A stretch of DNA of 64,000 nt from Bacteroidaceae bacterium (GTDB taxonomy: Bacteria > Bacteroidota > Bacteroidia > Bacteroidales > Bacteroidaceae), in assembly GCA_900752815.1 (NCBI GenBank), contig CAADWS010000004.1:1-64000 (forward strand). Direction: 5' to 3'. Under the pieces are notes generated by a model, which saw only the letters and a program-made list of their open reading frames with translations, was not told the origin of the DNA and did no database searches. Positions 17,673 to 26,399 of this stretch are shown here, in pieces. Each line of letters begins with the position of its first letter. Positions within the stretch are counted from its first letter, which is position 1. The position numbers and the translations under genes are program-made.

Positions 17673-18434
17673 TCATTTTGCGGTTTCAGGCAGGTAACGC
17701 CTGCATATCAGGTCCGTGATACTCGGGTAATACACGTTGCCATAAGTTCCGTATGGTCCGAAACGGGCAAGGAAGCGGAAGTAAAAATCTACCGGACGCC
17801 GGTAGCTCGTCTGTATTTTGGTTTTCAGCAGGCGGTAGGCGTACTCGTCAGAATTTTCCACCTTGACCTTGCGTCCGTTGAAATAATAGTTTCCCTCCTT
17901 ATCTGAAGAAAACGATACCTCTTCCTTTGCCGGACGCTCGCCGGCAACGACCCTGAAGAAGTCCTCCAGGGAGCGGCAATCCTGGTATTCTACCGGAATC
18001 GTGTCGCCCTCTCGCAGTTTCACGTCCAGTTTGTCAAGCAGTGTCTTGATGGCGGGCGTGTAGATATTTTCGGATTGGAAGCATCTTGTATCCCGCCAGT
18101 ATTTCTCGAAAAGAGAGCCGGTTTCAAGGAGTAGGAACAGGGTTTCACGCGCTGTCTGCGGTTTATCGGCCAGATATGGAATATACTCGGTCACCAGTAT
18201 GGAAAGTGAAAGATACTCCTCCGGTTGCAGTTCGCTCTTCTGGTGCAGGTTACAGTGCCTCTCGAGCAGGGAGTCGATGTCGGCTTCCCGCAAGCTTTCG
18301 TCCGTCCATACCAGGCAACCTTCTTTCTTGCAGGCGGGACATTTATCCGCTCCATACGGCAGGAGCATCACCTTGCCGCAATCGGAACAGGTGACCAGGT
18401 CGCCTCGTTCCGTATAAACATCTACCGTTTCCAT
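17673..18434 (-). CDS. Zinc-ribbon hypothetical protein, 253 aa
   Basis: N-terminal ribbon with CSDCG near residue 16 and CPACKKEGC near residue 33, so four cysteines can hold one zinc. The rest is helical. The start at 18434 lies two bases after the next gene's stop. No family recognised. Confidence 0.6.
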   Translation of the reverse strand: METVDVYTERGDLVTCSDCGKVMLLPYGADKCPACKKEGCLVWTDESLREADIDSLLERHCNLHQKSELQPEEYLSLSILVTEYIPYLADKPQTARETLFLLLETGSLFEKYWRDTRCFQSENIYTPAIKTLLDKLDVKLREGDTIPVEYQDCRSLEDFFRVVAGERPAKEEVSFSSDKEGNYYFNGRKVKVENSDEYAYRLLKTKIQTSYRRPVDFYFRFLARFGPYGTYGNVYYPSITDLICRRYLPETAK

Positions 18435-18436
18435 TC

Positions 18437-19249
18437 TCAATCCTCCGCGTAAGGCCATTCAAGGCAGCAGTCATTGCATACGGCCACGCCCTCGTCACTC
18501 AGAATGTCAATATCTGTGCCCCCACATTCGGGGCATACCGGTACCTTTTTCTTGTCCATTCGTCGCTCTGCCGCTTCTTCCGTCAGAAGCAGCGGCACCC
18601 AGTATGCCGATGTGCCGAAATCCCGTATCCCGTTTTCATCCTGTATGGGTTCACAACCTTTCGTTCCCATGTATTTCTGGGAGTCCGGCCAACACACGGC
18701 ACGGTAACACTTGTCCCGTTCGGGAGATTTGCCGGTATGGCGTATATAGTCTTCCTCGGGCACGTAAAGCGCCCCGTTCTCCCCGCTTCCCCATGCCGGA
18801 TAACCGGTTCCTTCTTCCTCGAAAGGAGCACTTTCCTCGGGAAATTCCACGAGTGCATATAACTTGTCATCCCATGCCAGGGAACACTCGCCGCAGTGGA
18901 ACCGACTTTCGTGAATATCATAACGGATATTTTCCGAATTGCATTTCGGACAGATAATGTCTTTTGTTTTTACTTTCGGGAAACTCAGGATTTCTCCGGC
19001 AATGATTTCCATGCTGGGCCAGAACAACTGTTCGCAGTAATCGTCGGCCATCTTTTCCGCCAGATTCTGCATGTCGTCATCGCTGATCTTTTCCACATCG
19101 AAACCTTGTCCTTCCAGGTCATCGCGGTGGACGGACGTGATAGGGAAATACCCGGCGTTCAGCTCCCGGATAAATTGTCTTTCCTCTTCTGTCGGTTCGG
19201 GTAAGTTGTTGAAATATTCCCTGAGCCGTTGATAAAGTTCTCTTACCAT
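18437..19249 (-). CDS. Double zinc-ribbon protein, 270 aa
   Basis: Two treble-clef-like ribbons: CPKCNSENIRYD followed by FHCGECSLAW near residues 99-124, and CPECGGTDIDIL followed by VCNDCCLEW at the C-terminus. Both have the spacing typical of nucleic-acid-binding or RNA polymerase-like ribbons. Function unknown. Confidence 0.6.
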   Translation of the reverse strand: MVRELYQRLREYFNNLPEPTEEERQFIRELNAGYFPITSVHRDDLEGQGFDVEKISDDDMQNLAEKMADDYCEQLFWPSMEIIAGEILSFPKVKTKDIICPKCNSENIRYDIHESRFHCGECSLAWDDKLYALVEFPEESAPFEEEGTGYPAWGSGENGALYVPEEDYIRHTGKSPERDKCYRAVCWPDSQKYMGTKGCEPIQDENGIRDFGTSAYWVPLLLTEEAAERRMDKKKVPVCPECGGTDIDILSDEGVAVCNDCCLEWPYAED

Positions 19250-19270
19250 AATTATATTCCTGTTTTTAAT

Positions 19271-19486
19271 CTAATATCCACCAGTCGAGGACCAGTAGTT
19301 CCGGTCCATGATTTTTTCAAGTTCGAGGTCGGAACGTTCTTTCCAGAGGTCGAAGTCATCAAGCAGCTCCGTTCCGTCCTCCAGAGAAAGCACAGTATCC
19401 TCATTGTCAAACAGATAGTCTTGTATGTCATATCCGGACGGATAACGGTTTTCCCGGATGATTTCTTCTGCAATTTCCTTGTCCAT
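19271..19486 (-). CDS. Small acidic protein, 71 aa
   Basis: Very acidic and aromatic (DYLFDNEDTVLSLEDGTELLDDFD). Spaced 15 bases from the upstream gene. No family recognised. Confidence 0.5.
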   Translation of the reverse strand: MDKEIAEEIIRENRYPSGYDIQDYLFDNEDTVLSLEDGTELLDDFDLWKERSDLELEKIMDRNYWSSTGGY

Positions 19487-19501
19487 TCGGTTGCCATTTT
19501 T

Positions 19502-20038
19502 TCAGTTCGCCGGTATTGTAACCGGATTCATTTGTTTTGTCTTTTCCTTGTAAAACCTGTCGATGGCAAGGAAGTAGTCCTCCGCATCCCAATCAGTGCC
19601 CGCATGCTCAGTCTCGAATTCTTCCGCCCACTGGACGATCTCGGCATTGACGGCACGGGAGTCCCTGTCCTCCCACAGGTTGTCCGCCCCGGCATTGTAG
19701 GCAAGGTCCACGACAGCCTCCTGCAACTTGTTGTAGCCGTTACACTCTCTACCGTTGGAACGCAGCCATAAGTCCACGTCGACGGCATCCTCTTCCGTCG
19801 TCCCATTGTGCAGGCACAGGCACTGCCCGTTGCCGTTATGGCATACGAGGACCGGCCGTTTGGTGTCGGGGCATATCCGTACCAGCAGCTCATTGGCGGC
19901 AAGTGTTTCCGTATCATGCCCATTGAGCATTGCAGGAAGCGCCTGGCTGACCAGACTCAGGATTTCCTGTTCCTCCTTTGTCCCGGACGGCTTGGAAGCC
20001 AACAGGTTCTGTATGCGTTTAAGAAGATTGTAAATCAT
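19502..20038 (-). CDS. Hypothetical protein, 178 aa
   Basis: N-terminal helix pair followed by strands (ICPDTKRPVLVCHNG) and an acidic C-terminus (WDAEDYFLAIDRFYKE). ATG at 20038 almost abuts the next gene. No family recognised. Confidence 0.55.
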   Translation of the reverse strand: MIYNLLKRIQNLLASKPSGTKEEQEILSLVSQALPAMLNGHDTETLAANELLVRICPDTKRPVLVCHNGNGQCLCLHNGTTEEDAVDVDLWLRSNGRECNGYNKLQEAVVDLAYNAGADNLWEDRDSRAVNAEIVQWAEEFETEHAGTDWDAEDYFLAIDRFYKEKTKQMNPVTIPAN

Positions 20039-20040
20039 AA

Positions 20041-21063
20041 TCAGCAGTCATTATGTTCTTTCCAGATTTTACGTTTCTCGTCATAGCCCTTGTTTTCCCA
20101 CCATTCATTGCAGGTTTCGGCAAACCCCTGATGGTTGTCTCCGGCCGGACACTTGTCCTGACGGCAACCCGTGATCTGTTCCATTTGATTTGCGTCCAAC
20201 GAGTTCCACCATTCCTCCATGCGTTCTTTGAACTCTTTTAAAGTACAGAATGGCTGATGGTCCTCGCATTCGTCGCACCAGTTATCATAGCGGTCTATAC
20301 CCGTGGTACCGATGAATGTACGGGCATTCGGATCCACCCATGCCTGGGTCTGTATATTGTCTGAACCGCACCCCTCGCATACGACAATCTCGTCGTCATT
20401 GACATCAGCGGAGATGAACCCGTGTTCTTCCAGCCAGTGGGCAATCTCAAGCAATCCCTCGGTCTGTACCTGTCCGATGGGCTCATCGAAATCCTCGCCG
20501 GCTTCGCCGTTGAGCGTGCAGAGCAGTTTGCCGTTCCCGTCGATGAAAAGTTCATAAACGGTCGCACTTTCATAACCGCCGTATCCGTAAAAAGCGGAAT
20601 TGTGGACCACCACTATCGGGGAGGTTTCATACTCCGCTGATTCCGCCTCCCGGTAATGTACGCCGCAGTTGCGGTAGAACGTGCCGATGATGTTGTTCTC
20701 CTTCTTCACGGCGTCGCGGATTTTCTCCATAAGTGATCTTCTGATGGAGATGATACTGAGGTGCGCATAATCCTTACGGAGACGTCTGTACACTTCCTGC
20801 TCGAAGTTGCCTCGAACAGAGTCGAAAGGGGATACGCCGGCGTTCTCCCGGATATATTTGTCCTCGTTAAAGTTGTAGCGCCGGCAGACAATATTCTTGA
20901 CGCGGCGGAATTCCTCTCCGGCAAATTTGAGGATACTGTTCTCGCCTAGCGAAGTCGGAAAATAGCAGCGGGGCATGTGCACTGTCATTTCACGGTAAAG
21001 TGTGTCATCGTCTTCCGGAAAGGTTCTGTCTGTTTCCGGCTTTGTAGGTTTTTCCTGTTCCAT
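20041..21063 (-). CDS. Zinc-ribbon hypothetical protein, 340 aa
   Basis: N-terminal 200 residues lack known motifs. Near residues 229-272 comes CEGCGSDNIQTQAWVDPN and then NWCDECEDHQPFC, a two-knuckle zinc site that I recall from other Bacteroidales mobile-element proteins. The last part is tryptophan-rich (WWNSLDANQ, EWWENKG). Function unknown. Confidence 0.55.
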   Translation of the reverse strand: MEQEKPTKPETDRTFPEDDDTLYREMTVHMPRCYFPTSLGENSILKFAGEEFRRVKNIVCRRYNFNEDKYIRENAGVSPFDSVRGNFEQEVYRRLRKDYAHLSIISIRRSLMEKIRDAVKKENNIIGTFYRNCGVHYREAESAEYETSPIVVVHNSAFYGYGGYESATVYELFIDGNGKLLCTLNGEAGEDFDEPIGQVQTEGLLEIAHWLEEHGFISADVNDDEIVVCEGCGSDNIQTQAWVDPNARTFIGTTGIDRYDNWCDECEDHQPFCTLKEFKERMEEWWNSLDANQMEQITGCRQDKCPAGDNHQGFAETCNEWWENKGYDEKRKIWKEHNDC

Positions 21064-21122
21064 GTTGCTTGTTTTTTATCTGTAGTTGAACAATTTCCGG
21101 TTTGCCGCCCGTTGCATGGCGG

Positions 21123-21332
21123 TCACCATATTCTTATGTCATAATCTTTAAAATAGTATTCCAACTCTTTTAATCCTTCCAAAGAGTGCAGCTCGTTCTT
21201 TCCGGTCACTTCGATGTCGACGGATACTGCATTTTCATCTTTGATGTTTACTTTGGCATTGTCAAACACGCATCTTACATATTCTGCAATGCATGAGGCA
21301 GGCAGGTCGTTTTTTACAATATTAAGTACCAT
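21123..21332 (-). CDS. Small hypothetical protein, 69 aa
   Basis: Short alpha/beta protein ending ELEYYFKDYDIRIW. ATG at 21332 abuts the next gene's end. No family recognised. Confidence 0.5.
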   Translation of the reverse strand: MVLNIVKNDLPASCIAEYVRCVFDNAKVNIKDENAVSVDIEVTGKNELHSLEGLKELEYYFKDYDIRIW

Positions 21333-21333
21333 A

Positions 21334-21552
21334 TTATTTATTGTTCATTAAATGTTTGCTACGTCCATAAACCGGGCACCGCTTGCGGTATCTGCATTCG
21401 CCCCGGGCCGCGTCGGTATGCGCCCGGTGCCATTCATCCCAGCTCTTCACTCCATTGTCTGTAAGGAATATGATCAGTTGCATGCAGCAGAAACCGCGTT
21501 CCTCACGTTTCCGGTCATGAAGGTTGGCCAGCCCGTTATCTTTAGGTTTCAT
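21334..21552 (-). CDS. Small cysteine-containing protein, 72 aa
   Basis: Contains CRYRKRCPVYG near the C-terminus and two more cysteines (FCCM) in the middle; could be a small metal-binding protein. Marginal coding evidence apart from position and packing. Confidence 0.4.
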   Translation of the reverse strand: MKPKDNGLANLHDRKREERGFCCMQLIIFLTDNGVKSWDEWHRAHTDAARGECRYRKRCPVYGRSKHLMNNK

Positions 21553-21603
21553 ACAGGTTTGATGTTACGGCAGGTTTGCTCGAAACGCCTTCATGGCATA
21601 TCA

Positions 21604-21951
21604 TTAAAACCATGAGACATGCACATAGGCATCGCTTTGGTCACTGCCGTTGATTAGACAATCGAGTACTTCGATAAACTTTTCCCGGTCCATCCCGACC
21701 TTTGCCAGGCAGGAATAAAATTCTTCGGCATTCTGCCGGAAGGTTTCATCCTGTTCTGAGATATGTTTTCTTAGCTGCTGCAGACCCGAACGGGCTATTT
21801 CGAAGTCATCGGTATAGGCGTCTTCTGCGGAGTTATCAACTTCGAACATTGTCAGGATATCATAAAAGATATCCTGACCGTCCCCGCCATACATACCCGG
21901 ATATTTGTATTCGATTTGCCAAACTCTGGCTACATGTAGTTTTCTGGCCAT
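21604..21951 (-). CDS. Hypothetical protein, 115 aa
   Basis: Starts MARKLHVARVWQIEYKYPG. The helical C-terminal half contains LAKVGMDREKFIEVLDCLING. The start codon shares its last base with the upstream stop region. No family recognised. Confidence 0.55.
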   Translation of the reverse strand: MARKLHVARVWQIEYKYPGMYGGDGQDIFYDILTMFEVDNSAEDAYTDDFEIARSGLQQLRKHISEQDETFRQNAEEFYSCLAKVGMDREKFIEVLDCLINGSDQSDAYVHVSWF

Positions 21952-22892
21952 TATCTTTTCATTTTTCGGATTTGTTGTCTTATGCAGTGCAGCATCAATT
22001 CGATACCACGGATGCTTTCCTCATTCTCTTTCAGTTTGTAATAGTAGGCGTTCGCTTCGTCGTAGTCTTCCCGTGCCTTGCGCAATCTGCATTCCTTGGC
22101 GTCACGGACCTGTTCATGGGACAGGTCGTAACCGATGAACTCGTCCATGAAACAGGAAACCGTACGCCCGTAATAGTGGTCCGTGCGGGTTTCCACCGCA
22201 GTACGGATGATGTCGTCGCACCGCCTTCCGAGTGTCCGGAGTACGTCGCTGATATGCCGGTCATGGTACTCGTAACCGAAGAAACGGGTATACCACTCGT
22301 GTTCCTGCCGGTTTGTCTTCCCCGCGTAATACTCGTACCATTGGGCGTCGCACTTGGTGTGCCTCTGGGTAACCTTGAATATGGCATACTCTTCACCGAT
22401 CCATGTAAAACGTGAGAGTATCTCACTCGCTTCTTCCTCATAGTAGCTATCCCGCCAATTCAATTCTTCGGTCTGGCTGAGCGGGAGGAATGACTGTTTG
22501 GTGATCCACTGCCCGAAACCTTTGTGCGTGACATGCGGAAGCACTTTCACGACCTTGCTCCATGCCTCGTTGCAGGCTTCATCCAGTGAAGGGAAACTTT
22601 CAGGAAAGCGTTCCCTGTCCGTTCCGTCTCGCAACACCTCGTTCCAATCTTTGTCGCAGACAATGAGGGTGAGGTCCTCCCTCACATGGCAGTCGCGTTC
22701 GCAATAGCCGTAGGGAGCATCGCAGAGCGTGTACCACTCCTTCGGTCCATAACCGTCGTCACGTCCCAGATAGCGTCTGGGCTTCCCCTTCTCTGTCTGC
22801 ACCTCCCATACTTCCGTGCAGTTTCCACGGTCGATATGGTGCAGGCGTACCCTGATTTCCTTGTTATCTCGTTTTTCTTCCATGTCGTTCAT
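21951..22892 (-). CDS. Hypothetical protein, 313 aa
   Basis: Cysteine- and aromatic-rich middle (YGYCERDCHVREDL) and a C-terminal coiled-coil-like stretch (RLRKAREDYDEANAYYYKL). ATG at 22892 (or 22883) overlaps the upstream gene by about 29 bases. No enzyme motif recognised. Confidence 0.55.
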   Translation of the reverse strand: MNDMEEKRDNKEIRVRLHHIDRGNCTEVWEVQTEKGKPRRYLGRDDGYGPKEWYTLCDAPYGYCERDCHVREDLTLIVCDKDWNEVLRDGTDRERFPESFPSLDEACNEAWSKVVKVLPHVTHKGFGQWITKQSFLPLSQTEELNWRDSYYEEEASEILSRFTWIGEEYAIFKVTQRHTKCDAQWYEYYAGKTNRQEHEWYTRFFGYEYHDRHISDVLRTLGRRCDDIIRTAVETRTDHYYGRTVSCFMDEFIGYDLSHEQVRDAKECRLRKAREDYDEANAYYYKLKENEESIRGIELMLHCIRQQIRKMKR

Positions 22893-23100
22893 TTTTAGTA
22901 TGGCCTGTCTTTTTCTTTTCGAGAATCCGGTAGATTTCTTCAAGGTCATGCTCATTGTCTATCGGTTGCCCGTATTCCGTATCCACGATGACCACCCTGG
23001 CATTGGCCAGGTGACATCCTGCTATCGTCTTGTCATAGTCGCTCCATTCAGGATTGATTTCTGTTACCGTGTCAAATTCAAGTCCGTATGATGTCTTCAT
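22864..23100 (-). CDS. Small hypothetical protein, 78 aa
   Basis: Central strand-turn pattern (ANARVVIVDTEYGQPID) and a basic tail (EKKKTGHTKNERHGRKTR). Overlaps the downstream gene. No family recognised. Confidence 0.5.
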   Translation of the reverse strand: MKTSYGLEFDTVTEINPEWSDYDKTIAGCHLANARVVIVDTEYGQPIDNEHDLEEIYRILEKKKTGHTKNERHGRKTR

Positions 23101-23133
23101 TGTATTTCCAGTTATTATGCGTATTTTTCTATT

Positions 23134-23718
23134 TTATGCTGCCGCTTTGTTCTGCCCGTCGATAATATGCCTGCATTCGGCTTCCAGTTCTTTCATACAT
23201 TCCGTACCATAGAATCCCCAACAACTGTCCAGTTCATTGTCATCGTCACTTTCCGGCATGATGCGATACCCGAAAACTTCCCCGGTATAGTAGTTGTCAA
23301 GGGTACTGATTTCGTCTTGCAGGTATCCCTCGATCCGCTTCCTGCGTTTCGCGGTGATGTTCTTCCACCCGTATTCCCGGCGCACCTTGTCCAACGGTAC
23401 CGCGATGATTCCGAAAAATCCGGAATCCCACGGGCAGCTGAACGGCGAGGTGGATATTGTAATGCCGCCATGGTCGTAGAGGTAGACCGGCAGGGCGATA
23501 TATTCCTTCAGGAACGATTCCCGGAAATTTCCGATATGCCCTTCAAAAACCTTGTCGATATCGAAGTGGTCATCAAACTCCTTCTCCGGGCGGTAGCGAC
23601 GATGTGCCGTATAAAGCGTACCGAGATTGTCATACGCTTCACGCGGGCTTCGGGCGTCATCATCATAATAGATGTTGATGCGATACCCGTTATATTTGAT
23701 TTGATTATATAGATTCAT
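23134..23718 (-). CDS. Hypothetical protein, 194 aa
   Basis: Begins MNLYNQIKYNGYRINIYYDD. The mid-region YLYDHGGITISTSPFSCPWDS recalls a family of Bacteroidales and Firmicutes mobile-element proteins of unknown function. Likely a soluble beta-rich protein. Confidence 0.6.
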   Translation of the reverse strand: MNLYNQIKYNGYRINIYYDDDARSPREAYDNLGTLYTAHRRYRPEKEFDDHFDIDKVFEGHIGNFRESFLKEYIALPVYLYDHGGITISTSPFSCPWDSGFFGIIAVPLDKVRREYGWKNITAKRRKRIEGYLQDEISTLDNYYTGEVFGYRIMPESDDDNELDSCWGFYGTECMKELEAECRHIIDGQNKAAA

Positions 23719-23729
23719 TTGCCTGGGTA

Positions 23730-24455
23730 TTATGTTTTGTTACAAAGTCTTACAAATTGTTCCGTAATCTCGTCCCGCTCGAACTCGTCGCAGTTCAGGT
23801 CGAAGAATATACCCGAAGCCGCGAGCATGTCACGGGCTTCTCCGTAGGTAAGGTCGTTCCTGTGCCTGTATCTGTCCACCATATCCCGATGTTCGGCTTC
23901 CGCCCGGTCGTGCAGCCTCATTTTATACAGCCTGTACCATGCGGGGAACTGTTCCTTGGAAACCATATGTTCCAGCTGCAAGTCCCGGTATCTTCCCGGT
24001 GCCAGCAGGATGTGGCTGTCAATGTAGGACTTCGCCTCGGCTATGATTCCCTCCCTGGTGAAGGGACGGTGGGAGCGTGCCGTGAAATGCACCCATCCAC
24101 CATGCAACGGGTGTTCGATTTCAATCTGCACACCCTGCCTCCTGACATGTACCACGATATAGGCGGTCTGGCCGGGGAACATATCGTCCTTGAGGCTCAC
24201 TTCCCGGCAGGCCGGCGGGTCAACATGGATGTAGTGGTCCTGCCTTGCGCCCTCGAGGAACCTTTCAAGCTGCCGCATCGACTGGCAGTAGATGAATGTC
24301 CCCACGCGGCACTGGCCTCGGCGGATGTCGCCGTAATAGTACTTTCTTGCCCTTGCTCCGGTAATGCGGGACTCGTCCGATGCCTCGAAATAGCTCCGGT
24401 AGGTATCGTCCGTACGGCAGAAATCATATATTTCCTGAAAAGTCCTTGTTTTCAT
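23730..24455 (-). CDS. Hypothetical protein, 241 aa
   Basis: Soluble, arginine- and histidine-rich, with repeated RYR and HRD motifs in the second half. The start MKTRTFQEIYDFCRTDD lies 13 bases from the next gene. No family recognised. Confidence 0.55.
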   Translation of the reverse strand: MKTRTFQEIYDFCRTDDTYRSYFEASDESRITGARARKYYYGDIRRGQCRVGTFIYCQSMRQLERFLEGARQDHYIHVDPPACREVSLKDDMFPGQTAYIVVHVRRQGVQIEIEHPLHGGWVHFTARSHRPFTREGIIAEAKSYIDSHILLAPGRYRDLQLEHMVSKEQFPAWYRLYKMRLHDRAEAEHRDMVDRYRHRNDLTYGEARDMLAASGIFFDLNCDEFERDEITEQFVRLCNKT

Positions 24456-24468
24456 TTGTTACTCCTTT

Positions 24469-24756
24469 TTATGTATTGTCTTCTTCCGGCGGGGGAAATT
24501 CCCCCGTCCTGTAAAATATCTCTCCGAGACGGTCAGCCTGTTCCGCCAGACCTCTCTTCCGGACAGCCGACACGGCATCGCATGCGGCCTTTTCGTACAT
24601 GCCCAGCAGTACCGCCTCGGGCAGGCGTTTCGTCCGCCACACCTCCTGTGCGGTGGCGAGCATCTCCACCTCGCAGCCCAGATGGGCGGCTGTGAGGATA
24701 ATGACGGCATTGCCGATAAAGTTCGGTATGCGTTCTTCCTGTTGTTCTCCTTTCAT
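24469..24756 (-). CDS. Small helical protein, 95 aa
   Basis: All-helical appearance (IGNAVIILTAAHLGCEVEML, AVLLGMYEKAACDAV). Basic centre and acidic end. No family recognised. Confidence 0.55.
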   Translation of the reverse strand: MKGEQQEERIPNFIGNAVIILTAAHLGCEVEMLATAQEVWRTKRLPEAVLLGMYEKAACDAVSAVRKRGLAEQADRLGEIFYRTGEFPPPEEDNT

Positions 24757-24768
24757 TGTTCCGTGCCT

Positions 24769-24948
24769 TTAATCCGTTTCGAACTCGTCTTCATAGACCT
24801 CGATCTCCTTCCCGCTCTCGCAGATGCGTACCAGCCAGGTGTATTGGAGCCGTTCCAACAGTTCTATACGGCGATAGCCCTTGTAGGGCACTTTCAGCGT
24901 TGCAATGTCTCCCGGTTTCATGTCAGGCGGGTATTTCAAACTGGACAT
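24769..24948 (-). CDS. Small hypothetical protein, 59 aa
   Basis: Reads MSSLKYPPDMKPGDIATLKV, followed by a KGYRRIELLERL segment, and ends EVYEDEFETD. The look is that of a small SH3-like beta barrel. Twelve bases from the next gene and overlapping the previous one by 26. Accepted as real because of the packing and the coherent beta pattern. Confidence 0.55.
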   Translation of the reverse strand: MSSLKYPPDMKPGDIATLKVPYKGYRRIELLERLQYTWLVRICESGKEIEVYEDEFETD

Positions 24949-25108
24949 GGAAATGGAATTCGCTTATCAGGCTGCAAATCTGCGGTACTGATTTAGGATC
25001 CTCCCCGTAAAGGTAGAAGATGGTCCGGCAACGTGTCAGGCATCGGATACCCTGTTTTCGTAACCGGTACAGCAGGTAGGCCCTGCGTCGTAGTTGTTTC
25101 TTGCTCAT
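24923..25108 (-). CDS. Small basic protein, 61 aa
   Basis: Strongly basic N-terminus (MSKKQLRRRAYLLYRLRKQ) with two CxxxC-like cysteines (IRCLTRCR). Head gene after the solitary RNA unit at 25.14-25.29 kb. Could bind nucleic acid; this is inferred from charge only. Confidence 0.45.
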   Translation of the reverse strand: MSKKQLRRRAYLLYRLRKQGIRCLTRCRTIFYLYGEDPKSVPQICSLISEFHFHVQFEIPA

Positions 25109-25141
25109 CGTATAAAGGATTATGTCGTTTTGATTAGAATA

Positions 25142-25290
25142 GCGGTGTGGTCGTCAAACAGGGGCATCTCTTTACGTTTTCGATGTAATGCCTCCATTGA
25201 AAGATGCTCATCTTGTGTTAACAGGGATGAGCATCATTTCAATGGAGGGAGTACTAATTTATTCTGACCCGCCACACCGTGCCGCCTACC
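25142..25290 (-). ncRNA. Solitary structured RNA unit (sixth copy of the RT-linked repeat)
   Basis: The box at 25161-25184 aligns without gaps to the five boxes of the array at 26.9-27.7 kb: minus strand ATCGA, five bases, TAAAG, two bases, then ATGCCCC. Six bases further along the plus strand lies a 22-bp hairpin with one bulged A: arms 25191-25212 and 25226-25248, loop TTGTGTTAACAGG. An outer stem (25143-25150 with 25272-25279, CGGTGTGG/CCACACCG) encloses box and hairpin. It lies about 20 bases after the stop of the 362-residue gene. The transcribed strand is not proven. Confidence 0.7.
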
Positions 25291-25310
25291 GGGCGGATGG
25301 AGATGACGGC

Positions 25311-26399
25311 CTATTTCTTACGCCATGCCGCCATCTTCTTTTTGATGTTGATATTGTTGTCCGCCAGCATTTTTTTCAGGACTGCCAGCAACCGCCAGCC
25401 TTCTCCGTTTTTATACTCTTCCGCCTTGGCTGACAGGAACGCCAGTGACTGGTACTTGTCCAGACGCCGACCCCGGTCATTGACAGCCGTGCAACCGTGG
25501 AAACGAATCAGGTTCTGCATGGTAAAGAACGCCCCGGCTCCCTTATAGGCATCCATCCATGCCTTGCTTTGAGGAGTGCCCCATGGCAGCCGGATACGAC
25601 GGTCATTGAACTGTCTGACCGCGTTGTAAAGCTGTGTGGCGTCCAACGCGTGCCTGATGTGGGTTATCGCGATGGAAAGCGGGTAGTACAGTTTGGATTG
25701 CAGGTCCTCCACGAAAATATTACGGCCGTGTATACGCTTGTAGGGAACTCCCTTGCATTTTCTTGTTTCCAGGTTGCCCACGTGTTTTTTCAGCGCGTTG
25801 ACATAGTCGCTCGCGATGGCCAAAACCACATCACGGTTGAACCAGCGGTTTCTCTCGGCAAAACCCGTGATGTCCTTGTGTTCCATCTTCATCTGGGCGT
25901 GCAGCTCGTTCAAGAGCATTTTCCACTGGTAATCATAGCCTTTCCGGTGAATCATCTCGGTCACCCCTGCCGGCTCTTTTTCACGGTAATGCGTGTATGA
26001 CATCATATGGAACATTTGTGCCATGACCCACCGGCGGAAGAGTCGGTTGTTGGGAACGGTACCCTGTGCCATGATGCTGCCGAATATCGGGTCGTTGTCA
26101 TCCAGGATGGTAAGTTTCCCGTCTTTGTTGGAGGCGATATACTCGCCGCCCTCGGCTCCCTGCATGGCGAACAGGCAGCTCACGTCCACACCGGCACCGC
26201 GGAGTGCCTCGATACGCTCCCGCGCCCCTTTGGGAAGTCCGGCAGGAGAATTATGGCCGGCCACCACCGGATAGACGGTGCCCAAATCCGAATTCTTGCC
26301 GATAACGGTGCCCGTGGCGGCAAATTCCTTGTCCGCGATGGCGAATTCCGTGCCGCATCCGGGGCACAGGACTTTTGTTTCTTGTTTCTTTCTGCTCAT
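25311..26399 (-). CDS. Hypothetical zinc-knuckle protein, 362 aa
   Basis: Starts with a basic tag and a CPGCGTEFAIADKEF knuckle. A helical domain follows, with a histidine-rich stretch (AQMFHMMSYTHYREKE) and an unusually basic C-terminus (NNINIKKKMAAWRKK). ATG overlaps the upstream stop as ATGA, so it is coupled to the 159-residue gene. It is immediately followed by the solitary RNA unit, just as the reverse transcriptase is followed by the array. Function not recognised. Confidence 0.6.
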   Translation of the reverse strand: MSRKKQETKVLCPGCGTEFAIADKEFAATGTVIGKNSDLGTVYPVVAGHNSPAGLPKGARERIEALRGAGVDVSCLFAMQGAEGGEYIASNKDGKLTILDDNDPIFGSIMAQGTVPNNRLFRRWVMAQMFHMMSYTHYREKEPAGVTEMIHRKGYDYQWKMLLNELHAQMKMEHKDITGFAERNRWFNRDVVLAIASDYVNALKKHVGNLETRKCKGVPYKRIHGRNIFVEDLQSKLYYPLSIAITHIRHALDATQLYNAVRQFNDRRIRLPWGTPQSKAWMDAYKGAGAFFTMQNLIRFHGCTAVNDRGRRLDKYQSLAFLSAKAEEYKNGEGWRLLAVLKKMLADNNINIKKKMAAWRKK

